Positions 1 through 9,143 of a DNA stretch of 64,000 nt are shown piece by piece. The notes under the pieces were generated by a model. That model did no database searches. It worked only from the letters and a program-made list of their open reading frames with translations, and was not told the DNA's origin. The stretch's first letter is position 1, and each line of letters opens with the position of its first letter. Source of the stretch: Duganella sp. Root1480D1 (GTDB lineage: Bacteria; Pseudomonadota; Gammaproteobacteria; Burkholderiales; Burkholderiaceae_D); NCBI RefSeq assembly GCF_001427305.1, contig NZ_LMFZ01000050.1:124001-188000 (forward strand). The letters run 5' to 3'. Both the position numbers and the translations under genes were made by a program.

Positions 1-2925
1 GTTGCCTTCAAGGCGCTGGCTGACACCGTGGAATCGAGCGCGTCGATCGATGCCGATCCATTCCGCGTCGACGTCAAGATCCCGCAGGACTTCGTGATGC
101 CGGAAGGCGGCCTGAATGCCCGCCTGTCCTCGATTCCGCTGGGCCAGCAAGCGCGCAACCAGGAAGCGCTAATGCAGGACTACAAGATCTACGCGGCCCT
201 GGCTTACGCCCGCGAGAACAAGCTGAATCACACCACGATCGATTCCAAGGACGCCAAGCTGGGCATCATCGCCTCCGGCAAATCCTACCTGGACGTGCTG
301 GAAGCGCTGGAAGAACTGGGTATCGACGAAGCGATGGCCGCCAAGGTTGGCCTGCGCCTGTTCAAGGTTTCCATGCCATGGCCGCTGGAGCCGGACTCGG
401 TGCGCGAATTCGCGCAAGGCCTGGACGAAATCCTGGTGGTGGAAGAAAAGCGCCAGTTCGTCGAATACCAGCTGAAAGAGCAGTTGTACAACTGGCGCGA
501 CGACGTGCGCCCGCACATCATCGGCAAGTTCGACGACAAGGGCGAGTGGGTTGCCCCGCGCGGTGAATGGCTGCTGCCGCCGAAGGCTGACTTCTCCGTG
601 TCGCAGGTAGCGCGCGTGATCGCCAGCCGCGTGGCGCGCTATATTGCCGACACCTCCATCCAGGACCAGATCAAGGCCCGCCTGTCCTTCCTGGAAGCCA
701 AGGACGCAGTGCTGAAGAAGGCGATCGAGACCCCGTTCCGCCCAGCCTTCTATTGCTCCGGCTGCCCGCACAACACCTCGACCAAGGTACCTGAAGGTTC
801 CTTCGCGCTGGCCGGCATCGGCTGCCACGTGATGGCGACTTCGATCTACCCTGAGATGAACAAGCTGACCACCCATATGGGCGGTGAAGGCACGCCATGG
901 ATCGGCCAGGCTGCATTCAGCAAAGTGCCGCACGTGTTCCAGAATTTGGGCGACGGCACCTACTTCCACTCCGGCTACCTGGCGATCCGCGCAGCCGTAG
1001 CTGCGAAAGTGAACATCACTTACAAGATCCTGTACAACGACGCCGTTGCAATGACCGGCGGCCAGCCGGTCGACGGCACTGTCTCCGTGCCAATGATCGC
1101 ACAGCAGATGGCTGCCGAGGGCATCAAGCGCATCGCCCTGGTGACCGAAGACCTGTCGCGCTACACCGACCGTTCCGCCCTGCCGAACATCGTTTCCCTG
1201 CACGACCGCAAGGACATGGATGCCGTGCAGCGCGAAATGCGCGAACTGCCGGGCTGCACCGTCATCATCTACGACCAGACTTGCGCCGCCGAGAAACGCC
1301 GCCGCCGCAAGAAGGGAGAGTTCCCTGACCCAAGCAAGCGCATGGTCATCAACGAAGCCGTGTGCGAAGGCTGCGGCGATTGCGGCATCCAGTCCAACTG
1401 CGTGTCGATCCTGCCGAAGGAAACTGAATTCGGCCGCAAGCGCACCATCGACCAGTCTTCCTGCAACAAGGACTACTCGTGCACCAAGGGCTTCTGCCCA
1501 TCCTTCGTCACCGTTGAAGGCGGCACGCTGAAGAAGACCAAGACCGGCACCGCAAAGACTGACGACTGGGGCGATATCCCTGCGCCGGTACTGCCAAGCA
1601 TCGAGCATCCATACAATATCCTGATCAACGGCATCGGCGGCACCGGCGTGATTACCGTCGGCGCACTGATGGGCATGGCCGCGCACCTGGAAGGCAAAGG
1701 CGCTTCCGTGCTGGACATGACCGGCATGTCGCAGAAAAACGGCTCCGTGACTTCCCACGTCAAAGTGGCGAAGACCCCGGCCCACCTGCGCGCGCAACGT
1801 ATCGCCACCGGCGAGGCAGATCTGATCCTCGGTTGCGACATGCTGACTTCCGGCGCCTACGATGCCGTGTCGAAGATGCGCCCAGGCCGTACCTTCGCCA
1901 TCGTCAACCAGCACGAGCAGCCGCCGGGCACCTTTGCGCAGAACGCCGACTGGCAGTACCCGGCTGAAAGCGTGGAAGCACTGATCACCGAATCCGTCGG
2001 CGGTGCACAGTCGGTCGACTTCATCAACGCCACCAAGCTGGCGACTGCGCTGATGGGCGACTCGATTGCGTCCAACCTGTTCATGATGGGTTACGCCTTC
2101 CAGAAAGGCCGTATCCCGCTGAGCGAAGCCGCCCTGCTGCGCGCCATCGAGCTGAATGGTGTGGCCGTTGAATCGAACAAGAAGAGCTTCCTGTGGGGCC
2201 GCCGTGCCGCCGTGGACTTCAAGCGCGTGGAAAAAGTCGCGACCCCGACCCAGGCGGTCGTGGTGCAGATGCCACAGTCGCTGGAAACCGTGATCAAGCA
2301 GCGCGTCGAGTTCCTGACCGCTTACCAGGATGCTGCTTACGCCGCGACCTATGAAGACCTGGTGCAGCAGGTACGCTCGAAAGAGGCCCTGCTGGCCCTC
2401 GGCAACAAGCTGTCGACGGCGGTTGCCAAGTCGCTGTTCAAGCTGATGTCCTATAAAGATGAATATGAGGTGGCGCGCCTGTACACCGATGGCCGCTTCG
2501 TGGAGCAGCTCAAGTCCCAGTTCGAAGGCGATTTCTCGCTGAAGTTCAACCTGGCGCCGCCGCTGTTCGCGAAGAAGGATGCCAAGGGCCACCTGGTCAA
2601 GGCGGAATACGGTTCGTGGATGTGGAAGGCGTTCACCGTGCTGGCCAAGTTCAAGGGCCTGCGTGGCGGTACGTTTGACATCTTCGGCTACACCGAGGAG
2701 CGTAAGATGGAACGCGCGCTGATTACCGAGTTCCGCGGGGTTATTGCTGAGCTGTTGGCTGGCTTGTCGGCTGCGAACCATGAGCAGGCGGTGGCGATTG
2801 CCAACCTGCCGGAGAAGATCCGCGGCTTTGGCCATGTGAAGGAAAAGGCTGTGGCGGAATACCAGGTGAATCGCGCGAAGATGATGGCAGCGTTTAAGGG
2901 CGGCTCTCAGGCGCACGCCGCTTAA
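1..2925 (+). CDS. Indolepyruvate ferredoxin oxidoreductase, fused alpha/gamma-type, 5'-truncated by window
   Basis: This enzyme oxidatively decarboxylates aryl-pyruvates (indolepyruvate and similar, from aromatic amino acid transamination) to acyl-CoA, using TPP and Fe-S clusters and passing electrons to ferredoxin. The reading frame is open from base 1, so about 200 N-terminal residues lie outside the window; 974 codons are visible. Counting from base 1, a CSGCPHNTS motif lies near residue 253, the TPP-binding part (GGEGTPWIGQ, then GDGTYFHSG) near 294-325, cysteine-rich 4Fe-4S motifs (CEGCGDCGIQSNC and CNKDYSCTKGFC) near 455-500, and the gamma-subunit Rossmann-like motif NGIGGTGVITVG near 543. 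It is the long fused form found in betaproteobacteria, not separate iorA and iorB genes. The GTG at 28 is an internal codon. It is followed by a palindromic repeat. Confidence 0.93.
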   Translation, partial: VAFKALADTVESSASIDADPFRVDVKIPQDFVMPEGGLNARLSSIPLGQQARNQEALMQDYKIYAALAYARENKLNHTTIDSKDAKLGIIASGKSYLDVLEALEELGIDEAMAAKVGLRLFKVSMPWPLEPDSVREFAQGLDEILVVEEKRQFVEYQLKEQLYNWRDDVRPHIIGKFDDKGEWVAPRGEWLLPPKADFSVSQVARVIASRVARYIADTSIQDQIKARLSFLEAKDAVLKKAIETPFRPAFYCSGCPHNTSTKVPEGSFALAGIGCHVMATSIYPEMNKLTTHMGGEGTPWIGQAAFSKVPHVFQNLGDGTYFHSGYLAIRAAVAAKVNITYKILYNDAVAMTGGQPVDGTVSVPMIAQQMAAEGIKRIALVTEDLSRYTDRSALPNIVSLHDRKDMDAVQREMRELPGCTVIIYDQTCAAEKRRRRKKGEFPDPSKRMVINEAVCEGCGDCGIQSNCVSILPKETEFGRKRTIDQSSCNKDYSCTKGFCPSFVTVEGGTLKKTKTGTAKTDDWGDIPAPVLPSIEHPYNILINGIGGTGVITVGALMGMAAHLEGKGASVLDMTGMSQKNGSVTSHVKVAKTPAHLRAQRIATGEADLILGCDMLTSGAYDAVSKMRPGRTFAIVNQHEQPPGTFAQNADWQYPAESVEALITESVGGAQSVDFINATKLATALMGDSIASNLFMMGYAFQKGRIPLSEAALLRAIELNGVAVESNKKSFLWGRRAAVDFKRVEKVATPTQAVVVQMPQSLETVIKQRVEFLTAYQDAAYAATYEDLVQQVRSKEALLALGNKLSTAVAKSLFKLMSYKDEYEVARLYTDGRFVEQLKSQFEGDFSLKFNLAPPLFAKKDAKGHLVKAEYGSWMWKAFTVLAKFKGLRGGTFDIFGYTEERKMERALITEFRGVIAELLAGLSAANHEQAVAIANLPEKIRGFGHVKEKAVAEYQVNRAKMMAAFKGGSQAHAA

Positions 2926-3044
2926 AACCGGTAAACCAGCCGGGGCGCCGTCCGGTCAGACCCGCAAGGTCTGACACTTGACCTGCGACGGCCGCGTGAA
3001 CGGGGTGTCTGACCCTGCGGGTCAGACACCGGTTTACCGGTTTT
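2924..3044. repeat. Composite palindromic intergenic repeat (copy 1)
   Basis: The gap before icmF holds a near-symmetrical element. It opens with AAAACCGGTAAACC (2924-2937) and closes with the reverse complement GGTTTACCGGTTTT (3031-3044). Inside are a hairpin at 2954-2977 and a perfect palindrome at 3004-3030, with arms GGTGTCTGACCC/GGGTCAGACACC and loop TGC. A second copy of the palindrome plus tail lies at 6416-6456. The strong hairpins could act as terminators or as REP-like elements. Which of these applies is inference. Confidence 0.8.
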
Positions 3045-3052
3045 AGAATCGC

Positions 3053-3084
3053 TTGACTTGACGTTAACGTAAACGTCATATAAT
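3053..3084 (+). promoter_or_regulatory. MerR-type promoter with dyad operator, probable LiuR-like site
   Basis: A -35 box TTGACT (3053-3058) and a perfect -10 box TATAAT (3079-3084) are separated by 20 bp. The spacer is filled by an 18-bp imperfect palindrome at 3060-3077 (GACGTTAACGTAAACGTC). Overlong 19-20 bp spacers containing a dyad are the hallmark of MerR-family activators. LiuR is a MerR-family regulator of branched-chain amino acid breakdown, and the site resembles what I recall of its motif. The start codon is 30 nt downstream of the -10 box. Confidence 0.7.
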
Positions 3085-3113
3085 CAAAAATCCCCCGTTC
3101 CAAGGAACAAAAC

Positions 3114-6100
3114 ATGAACGACCTCGCCAACGCCAAGAAACTGTCCGCTGAGCCAGAGCAGGCCAAGACCGCGAACAAAGTGCGCTTTGTCACCGCCGCG
3201 TCCCTGTTCGACGGCCACGACGCCTCGATCAACATCATGCGCCGCATCCTGCAATCGCAGGGCGCCGAAGTCATCCACCTGGGCCACAACCGCTCGGTGG
3301 ACGAAGTGGTTACCGCGGCCCTGACCGAAGACGTGCAAGGCATCGCCATCTCCTCCTACCAGGGCGGCCACGTCGAATACTTCAAATATATGATCGACCT
3401 GCTGCGCCAGCGCGGCGGTTCGCACATCAAGGTCTTCGGCGGCGGCGGCGGGGTGATCGTCCCGAGCGAAATCGCCGACCTGCACGACTACGGCGTGACC
3501 CGCATCTTCTCGCCTGAAGACGGCCAGCGTATGGGCCTGGTCGGCATGATCCAGTGGATGGTGCAGCAGTGCGACGTCGACCTGTCCACCTACTCGCCGA
3601 CCCAACTGGACGCGATCCGCAGCGGCGATATCGAACAACGCCACCGCCCGCTCGCCCAGCTGATCACCGCGCTGGAAAACGGCAAGGCCTCCGACAAGCT
3701 GCGCGCGGAACTGGCCGACGCAGCTAAAGCGGTCACCGCCCCAACCCTGGGCATCACCGGCACCGGTGGCGCAGGCAAGTCCTCGCTGACCGATGAACTG
3801 ATCCGCCGCATCCGCCTGGACCAGGGCGACGCGCTGAACATCGCCGTGATCTCGATCGACCCGTCCCGCCGCAAATCCGGCGGCGCGCTGCTGGGCGACC
3901 GTATCCGCATGAACGCGATCAATCCCTGGAACGGCAAGACCCGCGTCTTCATGCGCTCCCTGGCGACCCGCGAAGCCGGTTCCGAGATTTCCCAGGCCCT
4001 GCCTGACGTGATCGCAGCCTGCAAAGTGGCCGGCTTCGACATGGTGATCGTGGAAACCTCCGGCATCGGCCAGGGCGACGCCGCGATCGTGCCGCACGTC
4101 GACGTATCCATGTATGTGATGACGCCGGAATTCGGCGCCGCATCGCAGCTGGAAAAGATCGACATGCTGGACTTCGCCGACTTCATCGCGATCAACAAAT
4201 TCGACCGCAAAGGCGCGCAGGACGCATTGCGCGACGTGGCCAAGCAATACCAGCGCAACCGCGAAATGTGGAGCAAGCGTCCGGAAGAAATGCCGGTATT
4301 CGGCACCCAGGCTTCGCGCTTCAACGACGACGGCGTGACCGCCCTGTACCAAGGCTTGTTGCCGGTGCTGGCCGGTAAAGGCCTGAAGACCAGCAAAGGC
4401 GTGCTGGCCCCGATGGACGTGCGCTTCAGCTCCGGCAAGAACGTGATCGTGCCGCCGGCACGTGCACGCTACCTGGCCGAAATCTCCGACACCGTGCGCG
4501 GCTACCACAAGAAAACGCAAGCACAAGCCAAGCTGGCACGTGAACGCCAGCAGCTGCAGGAATCCAAGCGCATGATGGCTGTCGCAGGCAAGCCGGTGGC
4601 CGACTTCGACGACCTGATCATCGAGCGCGACCACGCCATGGACGGCGGCTCCAAGAAGCTGCTGGCCCAATGGCCGGACATGCAGGCAGCCTACGCCGGC
4701 GACGAATACGTCGTGAAGATTCGCGACAAGGAAATCCGTACCGGCCTGGTGCAACACACCCTGTCCGGCACCAAGATCCGCAAGGTTTCGCTGCCTAAGT
4801 ACGAAGACCACGGCGAGCTGCTGCGCTGGCTGATGCTGGAAAACGTCCCGGGCTCCTACCCGTTCACCGCGGGCGTGTTCGCATTCAAGCGCGAAGGTGA
4901 AGACCCAACCCGCATGTTCGCAGGCGAAGGCGATGCATTCCGTACCAACCGCCGCTTCAAGCTGGTCTCGACCGGCATGGATGCCAAGCGCCTGTCGACC
5001 GCATTCGACTCCGTCACCCTGTACGGCGCCGACCCGGCGATCCGCCCCGACATCTACGGCAAAATCGGTAACTCCGGCGTGTCCATCGCGACCCTGGATG
5101 ACATGAAAGTGCTGTACGACGGCTTCGACCTGTGCAACCCAAGCACCTCGGTCTCGATGACCATCAACGGCCCTGCGCCTGCGATCCTGGCGATGTTCAT
5201 GAACACCGCCATCGACCAGCAGATCGCCAAGTTCGTGGAAGAGAACAAGCGCCAGCCTTCCGAAGACGAGTACCAGAAGATCAAGGACTGGGTGCTGATG
5301 AATGTGCGCGGCACCGTGCAGGCCGACATCCTGAAGGAAGACCAGGGCCAGAACACCTGCATCTTCTCGACCGAGTTCTCGCTGAAGGTGATGGGCGACA
5401 TCCAGGAATACTTCGTGCACCACCAGGTGCGCAACTTCTATTCGGTGTCGATCTCCGGCTACCACATCGCGGAAGCGGGCGCGAACCCGATCTCGCAGCT
5501 GGCCTTCACGCTGTCCAACGGCTTCACCTTCGTGGAAGCGTACCTGGCGCGCGGCATGCACATCGACGATTTCGCACCGAACCTGTCGTTCTTCTTCTCC
5601 AACGGCATGGACCCGGAATACACGGTGCTGGGCCGCGTAGCGCGCCGCTTGTGGGCCGTGGCGATGAAAGAGAAATACGGCGCCAACGACCGTTCGCAGA
5701 AGCTGAAGTACCACATCCAGACTTCCGGCCGTTCGCTGCACGCACAGGAAATCGACTTCAACGACATCCGCACCACGCTGCAGGCGCTGATCGCGATCTA
5801 CGACAACTGCAACTCGCTGCACACCAACGCCTACGATGAAGCGATCACCACGCCGACCGACGAATCCGTCCGCCGCGCACTGGCGATCCAGCTGATCATC
5901 AACCGCGAATGGGGCCTGGCGAAGAACGAGAACCCGAACCAGGGCGCCTTCATCATCGAAGAGCTGACCGACCTGGTGGAAGAAGCCGTTCTGCAGGAAT
6001 TCGAACGCATCGCCGAACGCGGCGGCGTGCTGGGCGCGATGGAAACCGGCTACCAGCGCGGCAAGATCCAGGAAGAGTCCCTGCTGTACGAGCACAAGAA

Positions 6101-6407
6101 GCACGACGGCTCGCTGCCAATCATCGGCGTGAACACCTTCCGCAACCCGAAAGGTTCGGAAGCCCCGGCCACCATCGAACTGGCCCGTTCCACTGACGAT
6201 GAAAAGCAATCGCAGCTGACCCGCCTGGCGGATTTCCACGCCCGCAATGCGGATGCAGCACCGGCCGCCCTGGCAGCGCTGCAGAAAGCCGCCATCGACA
6301 ACGAAAACGTGTTCGCCAAGCTGATGGACGCAGCCCGCGTCTGCTCCCTGGGCCAGATCACGACCGCCTTGTTCGAAGTCGGCGGCCAATACCGCCGCAA
6401 TATGTAA
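3114..6407 (+). CDS. icmF: Fused isobutyryl-CoA mutase IcmF
   Basis: IcmF interconverts isobutyryl-CoA and n-butyryl-CoA with adenosylcobalamin, linking valine breakdown to butyrate metabolism, and carries its own G-protein chaperone. The 1097-residue length matches the fused family. In order: a B12-binding domain (residues about 18-150, with DGHDAS supplying the base-off histidine near residue 33), a MeaI-like GTPase domain (Walker A GTGGAGKSS near 216 and NKFD near 361), then the mutase barrel from about 560 to the end. The ATG is chosen because it gives the full B12 domain; an AAGGAA lies 6-10 nt upstream. It stands alone behind a MerR-type promoter, consistent with induction by branched-chain intermediates. 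Palindromic repeats lie on both sides. Confidence 0.96.
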   Translation: MNDLANAKKLSAEPEQAKTANKVRFVTAASLFDGHDASINIMRRILQSQGAEVIHLGHNRSVDEVVTAALTEDVQGIAISSYQGGHVEYFKYMIDLLRQRGGSHIKVFGGGGGVIVPSEIADLHDYGVTRIFSPEDGQRMGLVGMIQWMVQQCDVDLSTYSPTQLDAIRSGDIEQRHRPLAQLITALENGKASDKLRAELADAAKAVTAPTLGITGTGGAGKSSLTDELIRRIRLDQGDALNIAVISIDPSRRKSGGALLGDRIRMNAINPWNGKTRVFMRSLATREAGSEISQALPDVIAACKVAGFDMVIVETSGIGQGDAAIVPHVDVSMYVMTPEFGAASQLEKIDMLDFADFIAINKFDRKGAQDALRDVAKQYQRNREMWSKRPEEMPVFGTQASRFNDDGVTALYQGLLPVLAGKGLKTSKGVLAPMDVRFSSGKNVIVPPARARYLAEISDTVRGYHKKTQAQAKLARERQQLQESKRMMAVAGKPVADFDDLIIERDHAMDGGSKKLLAQWPDMQAAYAGDEYVVKIRDKEIRTGLVQHTLSGTKIRKVSLPKYEDHGELLRWLMLENVPGSYPFTAGVFAFKREGEDPTRMFAGEGDAFRTNRRFKLVSTGMDAKRLSTAFDSVTLYGADPAIRPDIYGKIGNSGVSIATLDDMKVLYDGFDLCNPSTSVSMTINGPAPAILAMFMNTAIDQQIAKFVEENKRQPSEDEYQKIKDWVLMNVRGTVQADILKEDQGQNTCIFSTEFSLKVMGDIQEYFVHHQVRNFYSVSISGYHIAEAGANPISQLAFTLSNGFTFVEAYLARGMHIDDFAPNLSFFFSNGMDPEYTVLGRVARRLWAVAMKEKYGANDRSQKLKYHIQTSGRSLHAQEIDFNDIRTTLQALIAIYDNCNSLHTNAYDEAITTPTDESVRRALAIQLIINREWGLAKNENPNQGAFIIEELTDLVEEAVLQEFERIAERGGVLGAMETGYQRGKIQEESLLYEHKKHDGSLPIIGVNTFRNPKGSEAPATIELARSTDDEKQSQLTRLADFHARNADAAPAALAALQKAAIDNENVFAKLMDAARVCSLGQITTALFEVGGQYRRNM

Positions 6408-6415
6408 CGAAGTAA

Positions 6416-6456
6416 GGTGTCAGACCCCATGGGTCTGACACCGGTTTACCGGTTTT
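6416..6456. repeat. Palindromic intergenic repeat (copy 2)
   Basis: A perfect 12-bp-arm palindrome (GGTGTCAGACCC, loop CAT, GGGTCTGACACC; 6416-6442) is followed by GGTTTACCGGTTTT (6443-6456). This is the same layout as 3004-3044. The arms differ from copy 1 at one position and the partner base changes with it. It begins 9 nt after the icmF stop and its last two bases overlap the stop codon of the small gene on the other strand. Confidence 0.8.
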
Positions 6457-6532
6457 AGTGGAAGAACAGCCACACCAGCAGCAGCACAATCCCCGGCACC
6501 CCCAACAGCCAAGCCAAGAAATACTTCCCCAT
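6455..6532 (-). CDS. 25-residue single-pass membrane protein, function unknown
   Basis: A very short gene read on the minus strand from ATG at 6532 to TAA at 6455. The start has a good ribosome binding site, AGGGAGG, about 6 nt upstream. The product starts MGKYFLAWLL, continues as a single hydrophobic helix containing a GVPG turn, and ends WLFFH. It has one lysine near the N terminus and almost no other charge, so it would be an inner-membrane single-span peptide. I do not recognise a named family. The Shine-Dalgarno match and the clean membrane composition argue that it is translated. Its stop codon runs into the palindromic repeat. Confidence 0.62.
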   Translation of the reverse strand: MGKYFLAWLLGVPGIVLLLVWLFFH

Positions 6533-6588
6533 GACAGCCTCCCTGAAAAAAGAGTATGTCATCAGGCTAAAGCCCGCACCGCAGGCCG

Positions 6589-7554
6589 TCAGTTAGCCAA
6601 AGCACGTTTATCCCTGAAGAAGTTCCAAACCTCCTCTTCAGTATCCACATCCCGGTTCATTTCCCCCACCAGCTTTCGCAACAGCCACGGCATCTCATCG
6701 CGCTTCGAGGCCCAATTATGTCCCCCGCCATCGATGCGCAGGAATTCCACCTGGACACCGCGTGGATCGTCGCCCCAGACAAAGCGTGTCGCCGATGTCG
6801 CAGCTTCCCCCTGCGGGAAACGATAAGTCACCGGCTTCGCCGGCAGCCCCGCCAATTGGCGCCATATTGCCACCGACTCGTCCGCACTCAAACCCGTCCC
6901 CCGCCCACGCAAGCCCAGCGCACCGATTTCACCGCCAGCAAAAGGCGCGATCTTATCCGCTGTCCCATGCGACACAAAGACCGGCAAGGGATGCGCCGGT
7001 GCCCTGCAAGCACTATGCGCCGGCATCAAGGCACTTTGCACCGCAATGCCAGCGAGCTTTGGCCCAAGTTCAATCCCCAGCCGATAGGCCATGCCGCCGC
7101 CATTGGAACTACCGAACACATAGACACGGCGCGGATCGGCGCGATAAGACTTGATCGCCTTGTCAATCAACGCCGATATGAACGCAACGTCATCGGTGCT
7201 TGCGTTGGTCGTCGCATCGCCCCGGCAATCGTTCCATGCGAACTTGCCGTCCTTCGCCTTTACGCCCTGTGGCGCGATGACCAGTAAATTCTCGCGCGCC
7301 GCCAGGCGATGCCAGCCCTGCGGCTGATATCCGAAAAAGGGATCCTGGCCCAGCATGAATGTTCCCGAACTGCCGTGGCCATGCAACAAAATCAGCAAAG
7401 GATGCAGGTCGCCACCAAGGTCGCGCGGCTGCATCACCATGAAATGACGCACGCCTTCAGGCGTCGGGAATTCCCGCGAATCCATCGCCTGCGCCGAAAC
7501 CTGCTGCATCGCCAAGCTTGAAAGCATAAATGCCACGATGTTCCTGACGTTCAC
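6589..7554 (-). CDS. Secreted LpqC-like/PHB-depolymerase-family esterase
   Basis: A 321-residue alpha/beta-hydrolase of the COG3509 (LpqC, feruloyl esterase/PHB depolymerase) type, predicted to cleave ester bonds outside the cytoplasm; the substrate is unknown. A signal peptide spans about residues 1-23 (cleavage after SAQA). HGHGSSGTF supplies the oxyanion-hole region, GSSNGGG (near residue 150) holds the nucleophile serine, HGTADKIAPF the acid, and GGGHNW the histidine. GTG at 7554 is preferred because AAGGAAG precedes it at proper distance; the upstream in-frame codon at 7575 has no such site. It is divergent from the PhoD-like gene, with about 60 bp between the starts. No operon partner. 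Confidence 0.8.
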   Translation of the reverse strand: MNVRNIVAFMLSSLAMQQVSAQAMDSREFPTPEGVRHFMVMQPRDLGGDLHPLLILLHGHGSSGTFMLGQDPFFGYQPQGWHRLAARENLLVIAPQGVKAKDGKFAWNDCRGDATTNASTDDVAFISALIDKAIKSYRADPRRVYVFGSSNGGGMAYRLGIELGPKLAGIAVQSALMPAHSACRAPAHPLPVFVSHGTADKIAPFAGGEIGALGLRGRGTGLSADESVAIWRQLAGLPAKPVTYRFPQGEAATSATRFVWGDDPRGVQVEFLRIDGGGHNWASKRDEMPWLLRKLVGEMNRDVDTEEEVWNFFRDKRALAN

Positions 7555-7613
7555 TGTCTTCCTTTCGAGATCCACGGTAATATTTATTATTTACCAATAT
7601 CGAGAGGGTGGCA

Positions 7614-9143
7614 ATGGCGGTAGTTCTTGGTCCGATCCTGAAGTTCTGTGGCTGTGCCGACGGCATGTGGACCGTCAGCGCGCTGGTGGTATGGTCGGGC
7701 GAAGTGCCGCCCTCAGTAACGGCTGCCGTGCTGCCCGGTGCGGCCGCCGCCGTGCGCCCGCTGGCCGTCGAATCGCGCCGCTTGCGCAGCCGCCTGCACA
7801 AGCGCGCCGTGCATACCGTCGAAAGCTGGCGGTTCACCATCGAGCAGCATGCCACTCGCGAGCAGCAGGTCCAGTACATCGTCGACGGGCAAGCCTTTAC
7901 GTTCTCCGTCCCCGCGCGAGACAGCGCCCCCACCTGCGCCTACACCTCCTGCAACGGCTTCTCCGATTACAAGAAGATGAAGGACATCCCGCAGGATCCG
8001 GTCTGGAACAAGATGCACGACAACCATGTGCAGCGCCCTTATCACCTGCTGTTGATGGGCGGCGACCAAATCTACAGCGATGCGATGTGGAGCACCACCG
8101 CATTGAACGACTGGGCAGCGGCGCCGAACGACAAGAAGCTTGCCAATAAGCCGATCACCAAGTCGCTGCAAACCGAGATCGACGATTTCTTCTTCGGGAA
8201 TTACCTGAAGGTCTGGGCATATCCGCATGTGGCGCGTATGTTCGCTACCGTGCCGACTGTGATGATGTGGGACGATCACGACATCATCGATGGATGGGGC
8301 TCGTATCCGGACAAATTCCAGCAGTCGCCCGTGTTCAAGGCGATCTACAACATAGCCCGCGACTACTTCCTGCTGTTCCAGCAGCACAGCACAACAGAAG
8401 CCGACGTGCCAATGCGGCTGCCTTCGCAACCAGGCTTCACCAACGCCGTGCGCGTCGGCGACTACGGCTTGCTGGTCCTGGACCTGCGCAGCGAGCGCAC
8501 GCCGGACACCGTCATGGGTGATCAATCGTGGCAGGCAGCCTATGCCTGGCTCGAAGCGCAGAAGGATTGCAAACACCTGTTGATCATGTCCAGCATCCCC
8601 GTCGTGCATCCGGACTTCAGCACGCTGGAAATGCTGCTGTGCGCCCTGCCCGGCCAGCAGGAACTGGAAGACGATCTGAAAGACCACTGGCTGAGCCGCA
8701 CCCACCAGTGGGAACGCCTGCGCCTTATCCATCGCCTGCAGGAATGGTCGCAACGCACCGGCGGCCGCGTGACCATTCTCTCCGGCGACGTCCACGTGGG
8801 CGCGATCGGCGCCATCGAATCGAGCCAGAAGCGGCATGACGGCAAGCCAATTACGATCCACCAACTGACATCTTCCGGCATCGTGCACCCGCCGCCACCG
8901 GCGATGGCGCTGTTCTACCTTGAACACGTTGGCGACAAGGTAGAGCAACTGGAAGGCGGCATCACGACCTCGATGTACAAATTCCCCGGCACCGCCCATC
9001 GCTACATCGGCGCCCGCAATTACCTGAGCCTCGAACCGGACCGCATGGAAGACGGCCGCTCGCGCAACCGTCTATGGGCCAACTGGTACGTCGAAAACGA
9101 AGCGCAACCTTACCGCCAAGCGATCCTGCCACTGGCTGAGTAA
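7614..9143 (+). CDS. PhoD-like metallophosphatase
   Basis: A 509-residue protein of the PhoD-like calcineurin-type phosphoesterase group (alkaline phosphatase D). Metal-binding motifs are in the expected order: GGDQIYSD near residue 150, WDDHDIIDGWGS near 219-231, and SGDVHVGAI near 390. No signal peptide or twin-arginine motif is visible, so it may be cytoplasmic, unlike Bacillus PhoD. ATG at 7614 is chosen over GTG at 7608 because the purine-rich GAGAGG sits 6 nt upstream of the ATG and directly against the GTG. The substrate (phosphodiester or phosphomonoester) cannot be read from the sequence. The stop is directly adjacent to the stop of the converging LacI gene. Confidence 0.82.
   Translation: MAVVLGPILKFCGCADGMWTVSALVVWSGEVPPSVTAAVLPGAAAAVRPLAVESRRLRSRLHKRAVHTVESWRFTIEQHATREQQVQYIVDGQAFTFSVPARDSAPTCAYTSCNGFSDYKKMKDIPQDPVWNKMHDNHVQRPYHLLLMGGDQIYSDAMWSTTALNDWAAAPNDKKLANKPITKSLQTEIDDFFFGNYLKVWAYPHVARMFATVPTVMMWDDHDIIDGWGSYPDKFQQSPVFKAIYNIARDYFLLFQQHSTTEADVPMRLPSQPGFTNAVRVGDYGLLVLDLRSERTPDTVMGDQSWQAAYAWLEAQKDCKHLLIMSSIPVVHPDFSTLEMLLCALPGQQELEDDLKDHWLSRTHQWERLRLIHRLQEWSQRTGGRVTILSGDVHVGAIGAIESSQKRHDGKPITIHQLTSSGIVHPPPPAMALFYLEHVGDKVEQLEGGITTSMYKFPGTAHRYIGARNYLSLEPDRMEDGRSRNRLWANWYVENEAQPYRQAILPLAE

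Noticed and set aside
169..2916. A long minus-strand reading frame opposite the indolepyruvate oxidoreductase
   Set aside because: It is the antisense shadow of a high-GC gene: no family features and implausibly Arg/His/Gln-rich composition.
3084..6389. A 1101-codon minus-strand reading frame opposite icmF
   Set aside because: Antisense shadow of icmF, rich in histidine, glutamine and glycine with no recognisable domain, while icmF on the other strand is unambiguous.
6458..6826. A plus-strand frame of 122 codons after icmF
   Set aside because: It runs antisense through the small membrane gene and esterase region, lacks a start signal and has no recognisable features.
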